Positions 1-7,200 of a stretch of 11,852 bases of DNA are shown in pieces. The notes beneath the pieces were generated by a model that saw only the letters and a program-made list of their open reading frames with translations, did not search any database and was not told the origin of the DNA. The translations under genes were made by a program, and so were the position numbers. Source of the stretch: Comamonadaceae bacterium (lineage in GTDB: Bacteria; Pseudomonadota; Gammaproteobacteria; Burkholderiales; Burkholderiaceae_C); contig JAJTBK010000252.1 in NCBI GenBank assembly GCA_021286965.1, positions 1 to 11,852 of the forward strand, written 5' to 3'. Each line of letters begins with the position of its first letter. Positions within the stretch are counted from its first letter, which is position 1.

Positions 1-1257
1 GAGATGGAGATCGCCTCGGTGCACGCTATTGCGGAACTGGCGCAGGCCGAGCAGAGCGAGGTCGTGGCCAAGGCCTATGTGGGCGAGCAGCTCTCTTTTG
101 GGCCCGAGTACCTGATCCCCAAGCCGTTCGATCCGCGCCTGATGATGAAAATCGCCCCGGCCGTGGCGCAGGCGGCGGCGGACAGCGGCGTGGCGCAGCG
201 CCCGATTGCCGACATGGACGCCTACCGCGACCACCTGCAGACCTTCGTCTACGCCTCGGGCACGACCATGAAGCCGATCTTCATGATCGCCAAGAAGGCG
301 GCGAAAAAGCGCGTCGCCTACGCCGAGGGCGAGGAAGAGCGCGTGCTGCGCGCGGCGCAGATCGTGGTCGATGAAAAAATCGCCCGCCCGACGCTCATCG
401 GCCGCCCCGCCGTCATCGCCCAGCGCTGCGAAAAATTCGGCCTGCGCCTGCAAGAGGGGCGCGACTACGACGTCGTGAACGTGGAGAACGACCACCGCTA
501 CCGCGATCTGTGGCAGACCTACCACCGCATGACCGAGCGCAAGGGCGTGACCGAGGCCATCGCCAAGATCGAGCTGCGCCGGCGCCTGACGCTGATCGGC
601 TCCATGCTGCTGCACAAGGGCGAGGTCGATGGCCTGATCTGCGGCACCTGGGGCCACACCGCGCACCACCTGCAGTACATCGACCAGGTCATCGGCAAGC
701 GTGCCGGCGTGCAGACCTACGCCTGCATGAACGGCCTGATGCTGCCCGAGCGCCAGGTGTTCGTGGTCGATACCCACGTCAACTACGACCCCAGCGCCGA
801 GCAGCTGGCCGAGATCACCCTCATGGCCGCCGAGGAAATGCTGCGCTTTGGCTTCACGCCCAAGGCGGCGCTGCTCTCGCACTCCAACTTCGGCAGCAGC
901 AACCAACCCAGCGCCGTAAAAATGCGCCAGACGCTCGAGCTCTTGCGCGTGCAAGCGCCCTGGCTGGAGGTCGATGGCGAGATGCACGGCGACATCGCGC
1001 TCGACGGCAAGGCGCGCGCCGCCCTCATGCCCCACGGCACCCTGGCGGGCGACGCCAACCTGCTGGTCATGCCCAACATCGACGCCGCCAACATTTCCTA
1101 CAACCTGCTCAAGACGGCAGCGGGCGGCAACATCGCCATCGGCCCGGTGCTGCTGGGCGCGGCGCAGCCGGTGCACATCCTCACGGCCAGCACCACGGTG
1201 CGGCGCATCGTCAACATGACGGCGCTCACGGTGGCCGACGCCAACGCCGCGCGCTGA
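1..1257 (+). CDS. maeB: NADP-dependent malic enzyme with phosphotransacetylase-like C-terminal domain (3' part)
   Basis: This is the C-terminal 418 codons of a large malic enzyme, which decarboxylates malate to pyruvate with reduction of NADP in the cytoplasm. The frame is open at the left edge, so the catalytic N-terminal malic domain lies outside the window. Visible residues 1 to about 85 are the end of the NAD(P)-binding malic domain (LSFGPEYLIPKPFDPRL). From about 98 to the end lies a phosphate acetyltransferase-like domain, with GTWGHTAHH near 214-222, LSHSNFGSSN near 292-301, VDGEMHGD near 324-331 and NIDAANISYNLLK near 359-371. In this family that domain is usually regulatory (acetyl-CoA sensing) and not an active transacetylase; this is family knowledge. 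The stop is TGA at 1255-1257, followed by an intrinsic terminator. maeB is preferred over an NAD-dependent enzyme from the MaeB-type architecture; the cofactor cannot be read here. Confidence 0.95.
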   Translation, partial: EMEIASVHAIAELAQAEQSEVVAKAYVGEQLSFGPEYLIPKPFDPRLMMKIAPAVAQAAADSGVAQRPIADMDAYRDHLQTFVYASGTTMKPIFMIAKKAAKKRVAYAEGEEERVLRAAQIVVDEKIARPTLIGRPAVIAQRCEKFGLRLQEGRDYDVVNVENDHRYRDLWQTYHRMTERKGVTEAIAKIELRRRLTLIGSMLLHKGEVDGLICGTWGHTAHHLQYIDQVIGKRAGVQTYACMNGLMLPERQVFVVDTHVNYDPSAEQLAEITLMAAEEMLRFGFTPKAALLSHSNFGSSNQPSAVKMRQTLELLRVQAPWLEVDGEMHGDIALDGKARAALMPHGTLAGDANLLVMPNIDAANISYNLLKTAAGGNIAIGPVLLGAAQPVHILTASTTVRRIVNMTALTVADANAAR

Positions 1258-1282
1258 CACCGTACCCGCTGGAAATCGTGGC

Positions 1283-1316
1283 CCCTGCCTAAAACTTAGG
1301 CAGGGCCTTGCTTTTT
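1283..1316 (+). terminator. Rho-independent terminator of maeB
   Basis: A perfect 10-bp stem CCCTGCCTAA (1283-1292) pairs with TTAGGCAGGG (1296-1305) across a 3-nt AAC loop. A T-run at 1312-1316 follows 6 nt later. It lies 25 nt after the maeB stop and ahead of the RNase leader, so it should separate the two transcripts. The gap between stem and T-run is slightly long, so some readthrough is possible. Confidence 0.75.
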
Positions 1317-1325
1317 AGGGGTATT

Positions 1326-1383
1326 TCAACGACACTAGAGGGCTCATTTTCGGGGGTAAACCCCTACCGAAAGGTGTCGTTGA
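1326..1383 (+). promoter_or_regulatory. Leader hairpin that masks the RNase ribosome-binding site
   Basis: The leader has an outer stem of ten perfect pairs: TCAACGACAC (1326-1335) with GTGTCGTTGA (1374-1383). The last A is the first base of the RNase ATG. A U-G pair (1336/1373) extends it. Stacked on its 3' side is an inner hairpin: TTTCGG (1348-1353) pairs with CCGAAA (1367-1372), then GGG (1354-1356) with CCC (1362-1364) past a 2-nt bulge. The 5' side carries an 11-nt bulge (1337-1347). The SD sequence AAGGTG (1371-1376) is fully paired. Control of RNase translation is inference; the complementarity is directly visible. Four Us at 1347-1350 face AAAG of the SD region, loosely like a fourU thermometer. 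Confidence 0.5.
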
Positions 1384-1796
1384 TGCTCCTGGCCGTAGCC
1401 TCCCACAAGCTGCGCACCGCTGTTGCCTGTGCCCTGGCCGCTGCCACGTTGCTGGCCCCGTTGTCGGTATCGGCGCGCGGCCCCCAGCCACAGACGCCTG
1501 CGGCCAGTAGCGCCAGCGTCGCCCTGGCCGAGCTGCCACCCCAGGGGCGTGAGACCTACGCGCTGATCCGTGCCGGCGGCCCCTTTCCTTTCGACAAAGA
1601 CGGCGTGGTGTTCTTCAACCGCGAGCGCCAGCTGCCGGTGCAGCCCCGGGGCTACTGGCGCGAGTACACGGTCAAGACCCCCGGCGTGCGCCACCGGGGC
1701 GCGCGGCGCATCGTCTGCGGCGGCGCGCCGCGCACGCCCGACAGCTGTTACTACAGCAACGACCATTACGCCAGCTTCAAGGAAATTCGGCCATGA
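1383..1796 (+). CDS. Secreted guanyl-specific ribonuclease, RNase Sa/T1 (N1) family
   Basis: The 137-residue product should be an exported endoribonuclease cutting RNA after guanosine. Residues 1-31 look like a Sec signal peptide (basic HKLR, then a hydrophobic stretch, likely cut after VSA at 31), leaving about 106 residues, close to RNase Sa (96). By alignment with the remembered RNase Sa sequence, catalytic Glu is E94 (in REYTV), the arginines are R105 and R109 (VRHRGARRI) and catalytic His is H128 (NDHYASF). The guanine-binding FFNRE lies at 77-81. The N-terminal cysteine of RNase Sa is missing; C112 and C122 may pair instead. The ATG at 1383 is chosen because AAGGTG lies 6 nt upstream and the signal peptide starts there; an in-frame TTG at 1308 would add an unlikely leader. 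Its stop overlaps the barstar start (ATGA). Target, prey RNA or nutrient RNA, is unknown. Confidence 0.87.
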   Translation: MLLAVASHKLRTAVACALAAATLLAPLSVSARGPQPQTPAASSASVALAELPPQGRETYALIRAGGPFPFDKDGVVFFNRERQLPVQPRGYWREYTVKTPGVRHRGARRIVCGGAPRTPDSCYYSNDHYASFKEIRP

Positions 1797-2326
1797 CACT
1801 GGACAAGAGCGCCAACGACCTGCATTCTGCGCAGGCCCCCGCCCTGGACTGTTTTTGGGCCCCGCAGCGGGCTCGCCCCGACCAAGAAAGAGCTACGGAG
1901 ATGACCCCGTCCCTTCGGCACCCCAGTGACCAGCCCCTGCGCGGCGTGCGCAGCAACATCGTGCAGTCGATCCGTGCCTACCGCATCGACGACCTGATGG
2001 CGGCCGCGCACAGCCTGGGCCAGCATTTCCTGTACGCCAACCTGGCGCACGCACTGACCAAGCAGGACGTGCTCGAACTCATCGCCACCCAGTTTTTGTT
2101 CCCGGCGCATTTCGGCAAAAATTTTGACGCCCTGTACGACTGCCTGACCGATCCGCTGCACCGCGCCGGCCCGCAGCCGGGGTTCGTGGTCGTGCTCGAC
2201 CAGATTCCGGCCACCGTCAAGTTCGACAAGGAAGCGCGCGAGCAGCTGCTCGACATCTTCCGCGACGCCGCCGACTACTGGGCCGAGCGCAAGATCGCCT
2301 TCCGCTGCTTTTATTCTTTTCTGTAG
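1793..2326 (+). CDS. Barstar-family ribonuclease inhibitor (immunity/antitoxin protein)
   Basis: This 177-residue protein is related to barstar, the cytoplasmic inhibitor that plugs the active site of barnase-type RNases. The diagnostic segment is FGKNFDALYDCLTD at 107-120, matching the barstar inhibitory helix; D112 and D116 correspond to barstar D35 and D39, and Y115 replaces Trp38. The C-terminal acidic and aromatic helix (about 144-165) and the final strand FRCFYSFL follow. The ATG at 1793 overlaps the RNase TGA by 4 nt, with AAGGAA at 1779-1784 eight nt upstream inside the RNase gene, so translation is probably coupled. The first 50 or so residues are low in family signal. An in-frame ATG at 1901 could be a second start giving about 141 residues. 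The inference is that it protects the producer from RNase that has not been exported. Confidence 0.9.
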   Translation: MTLDKSANDLHSAQAPALDCFWAPQRARPDQERATEMTPSLRHPSDQPLRGVRSNIVQSIRAYRIDDLMAAAHSLGQHFLYANLAHALTKQDVLELIATQFLFPAHFGKNFDALYDCLTDPLHRAGPQPGFVVVLDQIPATVKFDKEAREQLLDIFRDAADYWAERKIAFRCFYSFL

Positions 2327-2475
2327 CCCGTTCTGCATCCGCTGGCCAAGCGGAGCGGGCTGCACCGGCTGTGCGTGCCACCAGCGCTGCGGTGGCCGCC
2401 CCGTGCGATGCCTCTGCCCTGGCGCTGGGCCTGAGCAGCCCCTTCAACGCCAGCTACTGGCTCCGGGCAGCCTGA
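2305..2475 (+). other. Short open frame with coding-like codon use, no canonical start
   Basis: In the -1 frame relative to barstar, an open stretch runs through the barstar stop to TGA at 2473-2475. It reads about LLLFFSVARSASAGQ and ends SSPFNASYWLRAA. Third positions in the second half are strongly G/C, as in neighbouring genes. There is no ATG, GTG or TTG at its beginning, only CTG at 2305, and no SD sequence. It could be a lost small secreted protein, a C-terminal tail of barstar reached by frameshift, or chance in GC-rich DNA. No family is recognised. Confidence 0.2.
2325..2361 (+). other. Compound hairpin overlapping the barstar stop
   Basis: Two stems nest: AGCCCG (2325-2330) pairs with CGGGCT (2356-2361), and inside it TCCGCT (2338-2343) pairs with AGCGGA (2349-2354) around a GGCCA loop. 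There is no T-run after it on either strand, so it is not a standard intrinsic terminator. It lies between convergent barstar and ksgA and may protect or end both transcripts. The rest of 2327-2484 shows only the weak open frame noted separately. Confidence 0.35.
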
Positions 2476-2484
2476 GCCCGCAGA

Positions 2485-3264
2485 TCATCCGGCCGGGGTT
2501 GCCGGCCCCAGGGCCTGTGCCAGCGCCACGTACTCGGCCACCGGCACTTCTTCGGCGCGCCGCTGCAGGTCAAACGCGCCGCCAAAGCCCTGCGTTTCAA
2601 GCCAGCGCCCAAGGCTGTGGCGCAGCAGCTTGCGCCGCTGGCTGAAGGCCACCTGCACCATCTCTTCGAGCCGACGCACGTCCAGCGGCGCCGGCGCTGC
2701 GTGCGGCACCATGCGCACCACGGCGCTATCGACACGCGGCGGCGGATCAAAGCTCTGCGGCGGCACGAACAGCACGTTCTCCATGGCGTAGCGCCACTGC
2801 AGCATCACCGACAGGCGGCCATAGTCGCCCGTGGCGGGCTGCGCCACCATGCGGTCGATGACCTCTTTTTGCAGCATGAAGTGCTGGTCCTGCACCCAGT
2901 CCACGTACTGCAGCAGGTGGAACAGGATGGGCGTGGAGATGTTGTACGGCAGGTTGCCGACGACTCTTATTTTTGTAGCGCCGAGCGCTTGTGCCAGCTG
3001 CGCAAAATCGACTTTGAGCACATCGGACTCGACCACGTTGAGCTGGCTGTGCAGGCGCAGGCGCAGCGCCAGGTCGCGGTCGAGCTCGACCACCGTCAGG
3101 CGCCCCAGGCGCTCGACCAGGGGCTGGGTCAGGGCGGCCAGGCCGGGGCCGATCTCGACCATGGGCTCGCCCGCCTGCGGGGCGATGGCGTGCACGATGG
3201 CGTCGATGATGCCGCCGTCGCTCAGAAAATGCTGGCCGAAGCGCTTGCGTGGGATGTGCTTCAT
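2485..3264 (-). CDS. rsmA (ksgA): 16S rRNA (adenine1518-N6/adenine1519-N6)-dimethyltransferase
   Basis: KsgA/RsmA transfers four methyl groups from S-adenosylmethionine to two adjacent adenines in the 3' helix of 16S rRNA, a late step in 30S maturation. The 259-residue protein is full length. Motifs in order: KRFGQHFL (7-14), the SAM loop [10 protein letters not shown] (37-46), ELDRD (60-64), catalytic NLPYNIS (104-110), [12 protein letters not shown] (172-183) and FSQRRKLLR (207-215). The start ATG (3264-3262) overlaps the surA stop by 4 nt (ATGA), so it is probably translated by coupling and transcribed from upstream of lptD. In many gammaproteobacteria pdxA sits between surA and this gene; here it is missing. 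The gene converges on barstar, with a 158-bp gap. Loss of function in this family gives kasugamycin resistance. Confidence 0.98.
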   Translation of the reverse strand: MKHIPRKRFGQHFLSDGGIIDAIVHAIAPQAGEPMVEIGPGLAALTQPLVERLGRLTVVELDRDLALRLRLHSQLNVVESDVLKVDFAQLAQALGATKIRVVGNLPYNISTPILFHLLQYVDWVQDQHFMLQKEVIDRMVAQPATGDYGRLSVMLQWRYAMENVLFVPPQSFDPPPRVDSAVVRMVPHAAPAPLDVRRLEEMVQVAFSQRRKLLRHSLGRWLETQGFGGAFDLQRRAEEVPVAEYVALAQALGPATPAG

Positions 3265-4694
3265 TGCGGCGGCTCGCGGTATTCGACGTAGGCGCGCGCG
3301 CGCTGCTCCTGCGTCCAGGTGCTGTAGGCGTCGTCGAGCTTTTTCTCGCGCACGGCATCGCGGGCGATTTCGCGCTGCTCGCGGGCCGTGAGCGGTACCT
3401 CGCGGCGCTCGACCAGCTCGATCAGGTGCACGCCAAAGCGCGAGACCACGGGCGCGCTCACCTGCCCCGGCTGCAGCGCGGCCACGGCCTGCTCGAACTC
3501 GGGCACGTAGCGCCCGGGAGCGGCCCAGCCCAGGTCGCCACCCTGGGCGGCGCTGCCGTCTTGCGAATGCTCGCGCGCCAGGGCCTCGAAGGTGGCCTGG
3601 CCGGTCTCGACGCGGCGGCGGTAGTCGGCCAGCTGCTTGGCGGCAGCGGCTTCGCTCATCTGCGCGTTGGTGCGCAGCAGGATGTGGCGCACGTGGTTTT
3701 GCGTCACCATGGCCGGCATCCCGGCGCTGCTGCGCTCGATCACCTTGAGCACGTGAAAGCCGGCGTCCGAGCGCAGCGGCCCGACGACGCCGCCCACCGG
3801 CACTTTGCGCAGCGCGTCGATGAACAGCTCTGGGTAGCGCTCGGCCGGGCGCAGGCCCAGGCTGCCGTCGCTCTTGGCTTCGGGGGCGTCGGAATACGCG
3901 CGCGCCAGGGCGGCAAAGTCGGCGCCCGGCTGGCGTGCTTTTTCCAGCGCCTCCTGCGCCCGTGCCTGGGCGGCACCGACCTGCGCCGCGCTCGGGTTGT
4001 CCGGCAGCGCCACCAGGATGTGGCCGAGGTTGATGGCGAATTGCGCCGGTGCGGCATCCTTGCCCTGCTGCTCGCGCAGGTACTGCTCGACCTCGACGTC
4101 GCTCACGCGCACGCGCGCATCGAGCTCGCGCTCGCGCAGGCGCTGCACCAGCATCTGGTTGCGCAGCTCGTCGCGAAAGCGCTTGGGGTCCATGCCTTCG
4201 GCGCGCATCCGCTGGTGCATCTGCGCCACGCTCAGCTCGTTTTGCCGCGCCACGCTTTGCTCGGCCTGGTCGAGGGCGTAGTCATCGACGCGCACGCCGC
4301 TCTCGACCGCCTGTTGCTGCAGGATTTTTTCCAGGATCAGGCGTTCGAGCACTTCGCGTGCGAGCAGGTCTTGCGCTGGCAGGGGGGCGCCCTGGCTGCT
4401 CAGGGTCTGCGCCACGCGCGCCATGCGCGCCTTGACCTCGTTGTTCGTCAGCGGCTCGGAGTTGACGATGGCGACGATGTAGTCGGCCTGGCGGATGCCG
4501 GGCACGGCGGCAGCGGCCTCGGCCGCCTGCGCCGCGCTCGGGCTGACGCTGGGCGCGCTGCGCGTGAGCGCGGGGCCGGCGCTGGCGCCGCTGGTGTTGC
4601 CCAGGCGCATTTTTTGCGCCTGCGCCGGGCCCGAGGCCAGGCCGCTCAAAAGGCCCAGGCAGGCAAGGCCCAGGGCAATGGCTCGTTGGTTCAT
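3261..4694 (-). CDS. surA: Periplasmic chaperone and peptidyl-prolyl isomerase SurA
   Basis: SurA escorts unfolded outer-membrane proteins, LptD among them, across the periplasm to the BAM complex. From the ATG at 4694 the protein has 477 residues. A Sec signal peptide covers about 1-26 ([18 protein letters not shown]..., cut after AQA). The SurA N-terminal chaperone domain follows at about 69-187, then two parvulin domains at roughly 219-321 ([11 protein letters not shown] to GFHVLKVIE) and 333-431 ([10 protein letters not shown] to [10 protein letters not shown]), then a C-terminal helix. An ATG at 4703 would add MRT. The 4694 start is preferred because AGGA sits 8 nt before it, whereas the same AGG directly abuts the 4703 ATG. 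The gene lies 22 nt after lptD and overlaps ksgA by 4 nt, forming one transcription unit. Confidence 0.96.
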   Translation of the reverse strand: MNQRAIALGLACLGLLSGLASGPAQAQKMRLGNTSGASAGPALTRSAPSVSPSAAQAAEAAAAVPGIRQADYIVAIVNSEPLTNNEVKARMARVAQTLSSQGAPLPAQDLLAREVLERLILEKILQQQAVESGVRVDDYALDQAEQSVARQNELSVAQMHQRMRAEGMDPKRFRDELRNQMLVQRLRERELDARVRVSDVEVEQYLREQQGKDAAPAQFAINLGHILVALPDNPSAAQVGAAQARAQEALEKARQPGADFAALARAYSDAPEAKSDGSLGLRPAERYPELFIDALRKVPVGGVVGPLRSDAGFHVLKVIERSSAGMPAMVTQNHVRHILLRTNAQMSEAAAAKQLADYRRRVETGQATFEALAREHSQDGSAAQGGDLGWAAPGRYVPEFEQAVAALQPGQVSAPVVSRFGVHLIELVERREVPLTAREQREIARDAVREKKLDDAYSTWTQEQRARAYVEYREPPQ

Positions 4695-4716
4695 GGTGCG
4701 CATCCTGTGATGGACG

Positions 4717-7200
4717 TTATTCGTATTGGCTGAAGCGGCTGGGGGTGCTGACCTGCTCGCGCAGGTACTGGTAGCGCGGAATGTTCTGCTTGAGCGTGGA
4801 CAGCGGGTTCGAGCCCAGGCTGACGCGCGTGAAGCCGACGAATTCGAGCTGCAGCAGCAGCCGGGTGTTGGCCTGGGTAAAGCCGCTTTGCAGGCGCTCG
4901 AGCACCACGCGGCCGATCCAGCAGCAGCTGTCGTACTCGAAGCCGACGATGCCGTCCACCAGCCGGTTCTCGCGCGTGCTGTAGTTCAGGCGGCCGACGC
5001 TGTACCAGCGCCCGCCGCCCTGGCCCCGGCCCGGGCCCAGGTTCTGGCCCCGGTCGCCCCAGAGGTCGTTGAGCGGCCATTGCCAGCCCACGTCCACCTG
5101 CTCGCTGACGTCGCGCTGCAGGCGGTAGGCGGCGCTGATGGTGCGGTAGTTGCTCGGGCTGTAGCGCGCGCCCACGGTCGAGCGGATCGACTGCCCCTCT
5201 TTCGGGTTGTACTGCACGGTGCTGTCCAGGCTCCAGCTGCGCGTCCAGTTGATGCCCGCGCCCAGCAGCAGGTCCGACAGGCGCTCGTCGCGCGGTAGCT
5301 GGCCCGGCAGGGTCACGCGCTGCTCGGAAAAGCGCACGCGCTGGGCGATGCCCAGGCGCAGTACTTCGGCGCCGTCGGCCTCGTTCAGCAGGCGCGAGGT
5401 CAGGCCCAGCGTCAGCAGGTTGTTGTCCGCCAGGCGGTCGTGGCCGGTGAAGGAGTTTTCGGTGAAGACGGTGGCAAAGTTGAAGTCGTTGGCCGCTGTG
5501 TCGTACAGCGGCAGCATCGACTGGTCGCGGTACGGCGTGTAGGTGTAGAAGGCGCGCGGCTCCAGCGTCTGGATGAAGCTGCGCCCGAGGTAGCTGGCAT
5601 CGCGCTCGAAAAACAGGCCGCTGTCGAGGCTGAAGGTCGGCAGCACGCGGCTGACGCTGCGCTGCCCGCCCAGGGCCAGATCCTGGTCGAATTCGTACTG
5701 CGCGGCGTGCAGCTGCGCACGCGGCGTGACGTAGCCCCAGGGGGCCAGAAATGGCCGGCTGACCTGCGCCTGGGCGTAGCTGCGCTGGGCGTTGGGCTGG
5801 TTGGTGAGCAGGCGGTCGGCCTGAAAGCGGGTGGTGTCGAGCTCGACGCTGGTGTCCACGCTGCTGCCCAGGCTCCAGGGCTGCCAGCGCCAGGTCAGCT
5901 GCGGCACGCGGTCGTAGGGCGGGACGATGGGCGCGGCCACGTCCTGCAGCGTCTGCCAGCGCAGCGAGCGCGCCAGCACCGAGACGTCGCCGCGCGCCCA
6001 GCCGAGGGTGACTTCGTTGGGCAGCAGGCGCTGCGTCAGCTGGGTATCGACGGCGCCGAACAGGCCCCGGCGCGGGAAGTCGCGCCAGTAGTCGTCGTCG
6101 CTCACGCGGTTGAGGTTCACGCCCAGGCCGAGGCCGCCAATGGGGCTGTCCAGGCGGGCGTTGTGCTGCGCCGCGTACGTCCAGCGGCTGCTGCCGGCGA
6201 GCTTGTCGTGCGGCAGCACGCTGGCGCTGATCTTGCCGCTGTAGCTCGGTTCCAGGTAGCGGAACTCGCCGCCCAGGTTCAGCCCCCGGCGTGCCATCCA
6301 CATCGGCGTGATGGTGGCGTCGCGGTTCGGGGCGATGTCCCAGTAGTACGGCAGCGCCAGGGTCGGGCCGTTGCTGCTGTCCACGGGCACGATGGTGGGC
6401 GGCAGCAGGCCGGATTTGCGCCGGTCCGACAGCGGAAAGCTCAGGCGCGGGATGGGCGGCAGGCTCAGGCCCATGAACTGCACGCGCGCGTTCTCGGCGA
6501 CGCCGATATCGGCCTCGGTATCGAGGTGGATGCGCTCGGCGCGGATCTGCCAGTCGGGCGTCCAGTTGGCTTCGTCGCCCTTTTGGCAGGTGGTGTAGGT
6601 GCCGTTGTGCACCAGGGTGCGGTCGGGGTCGAGAAAATCGGCACGCGTCGATTGGCCGTGGCCCTGGGTTGCCAGGAACTGGTAGCTGGCAGCATCGAAC
6701 TGGCCGGTGAAAGCCTCGACGCGCAGATCGAGCTGCGTGCCCTCGTAGATGTTGCCGGCGCGGTTCATGCGCACGTGGCCACGCGCCTGGGCCAGATCGT
6801 CGGCCGACCCGTATTCGAGCTGGTCGGCGCGGATCACGGTGTCGCCCCGGCGCAGCTCGGCGTCGCCTTCGACGCGGGTCTGCACGTCCACCTGGCCCTC
6901 GATGCGCGCGCCGCGCACGAACACCGGCAGCTGCGGGCGCACGGCGGGGGCGAGCTTGTCCTGCAGCAGCGGGCTCGGGCGCAGCGCCGGCGCACTCTCG
7001 GCCAGCTGCGCCCCGGCCTGCGCGGCCCAGGCTGCCGCCAGCGCCAGCAGCAGGGCGCGGGGCGTGGGCAGGACCGAAGATGCGGGTGGCAGACAGGCGG
7101 GCACGGTGGCAAACAGGCGGGGCGGGGTCGGCGACACGGAGGGGGCTGCCGGCCGGATCGGCCAGCGCAGGGGCGATTTGTAGAATCCCGGATTATCCAT
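4717..7200 (-). CDS. lptD: LPS-assembly protein LptD (outer-membrane LPS translocon)
   Basis: LptD with LptE inserts lipopolysaccharide into the outer leaflet of the outer membrane. The 827-residue product has an unusually long pre-signal region (1-48), a hydrophobic segment at 49-60 with likely cleavage after AGA at 64, an OstA/LptA-like periplasmic domain at about 98-235, and a C-terminal beta-barrel rich in alternating aromatic strands. Cysteines fit the family: C205 (YTTCQKGD) and the pair C759-C760 (EYDSCCWIG). The first N-terminal Cys of E. coli LptD has no counterpart in the mature protein. A Gly/Arg-rich loop (GPGRGQGGG) lies at about 722-730. The start ATG at 7200 has AAGG 5 nt upstream. 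It overlaps, on the opposite strand, the amgK start. A GTG at 7104 would shorten the leader but has no SD sequence. No promoter was recognised upstream, which is amgK coding sequence. surA follows 22 nt later. Confidence 0.96.
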   Translation of the reverse strand: MDNPGFYKSPLRWPIRPAAPSVSPTPPRLFATVPACLPPASSVLPTPRALLLALAAAWAAQAGAQLAESAPALRPSPLLQDKLAPAVRPQLPVFVRGARIEGQVDVQTRVEGDAELRRGDTVIRADQLEYGSADDLAQARGHVRMNRAGNIYEGTQLDLRVEAFTGQFDAASYQFLATQGHGQSTRADFLDPDRTLVHNGTYTTCQKGDEANWTPDWQIRAERIHLDTEADIGVAENARVQFMGLSLPPIPRLSFPLSDRRKSGLLPPTIVPVDSSNGPTLALPYYWDIAPNRDATITPMWMARRGLNLGGEFRYLEPSYSGKISASVLPHDKLAGSSRWTYAAQHNARLDSPIGGLGLGVNLNRVSDDDYWRDFPRRGLFGAVDTQLTQRLLPNEVTLGWARGDVSVLARSLRWQTLQDVAAPIVPPYDRVPQLTWRWQPWSLGSSVDTSVELDTTRFQADRLLTNQPNAQRSYAQAQVSRPFLAPWGYVTPRAQLHAAQYEFDQDLALGGQRSVSRVLPTFSLDSGLFFERDASYLGRSFIQTLEPRAFYTYTPYRDQSMLPLYDTAANDFNFATVFTENSFTGHDRLADNNLLTLGLTSRLLNEADGAEVLRLGIAQRVRFSEQRVTLPGQLPRDERLSDLLLGAGINWTRSWSLDSTVQYNPKEGQSIRSTVGARYSPSNYRTISAAYRLQRDVSEQVDVGWQWPLNDLWGDRGQNLGPGRGQGGGRWYSVGRLNYSTRENRLVDGIVGFEYDSCCWIGRVVLERLQSGFTQANTRLLLQLEFVGFTRVSLGSNPLSTLKQNIPRYQYLREQVSTPSRFSQYE
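7181..7198 (+). promoter_or_regulatory. Probable promoter -10 and near-leaderless start of amgK
   Basis: TAGAAT at 7181-7186 matches the sigma-70 -10 consensus in five of six positions. A start about 7 nt downstream would leave only 5-7 nt before the amgK ATG at 7199. No SD sequence is present there (CCCGGATTATCC), consistent with a leaderless or very short-leader mRNA. The -35 region (around 7157-7163) is poor. The element lies within the first codons of lptD on the opposite strand. Confidence 0.4.

Noticed and set aside
1308..1382. Upstream TTG start extending the RNase by 25 residues
   Set aside because: It would begin within the maeB terminator tail, lacks an SD sequence and would put a polar stretch before the signal peptide. 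The ATG at 1383 has AAGGTG 6 nt upstream.
1766..2365. 199-codon open frame on the minus strand opposite barstar
   Set aside because: There is no motif, and it overlaps the well-supported barstar and RNase genes completely.
2403..2645. 80-codon plus-strand frame running into the ksgA 3' end
   Set aside because: It overlaps conserved ksgA codons, is Pro/Arg/Ala-biased and has no SD sequence or motif.
3249..4733. 494-codon open frame on the plus strand opposite surA
   Set aside because: It is the antisense shadow of SurA; composition is biased and no family is recognisable, while SurA has a signal peptide and two parvulin domains.
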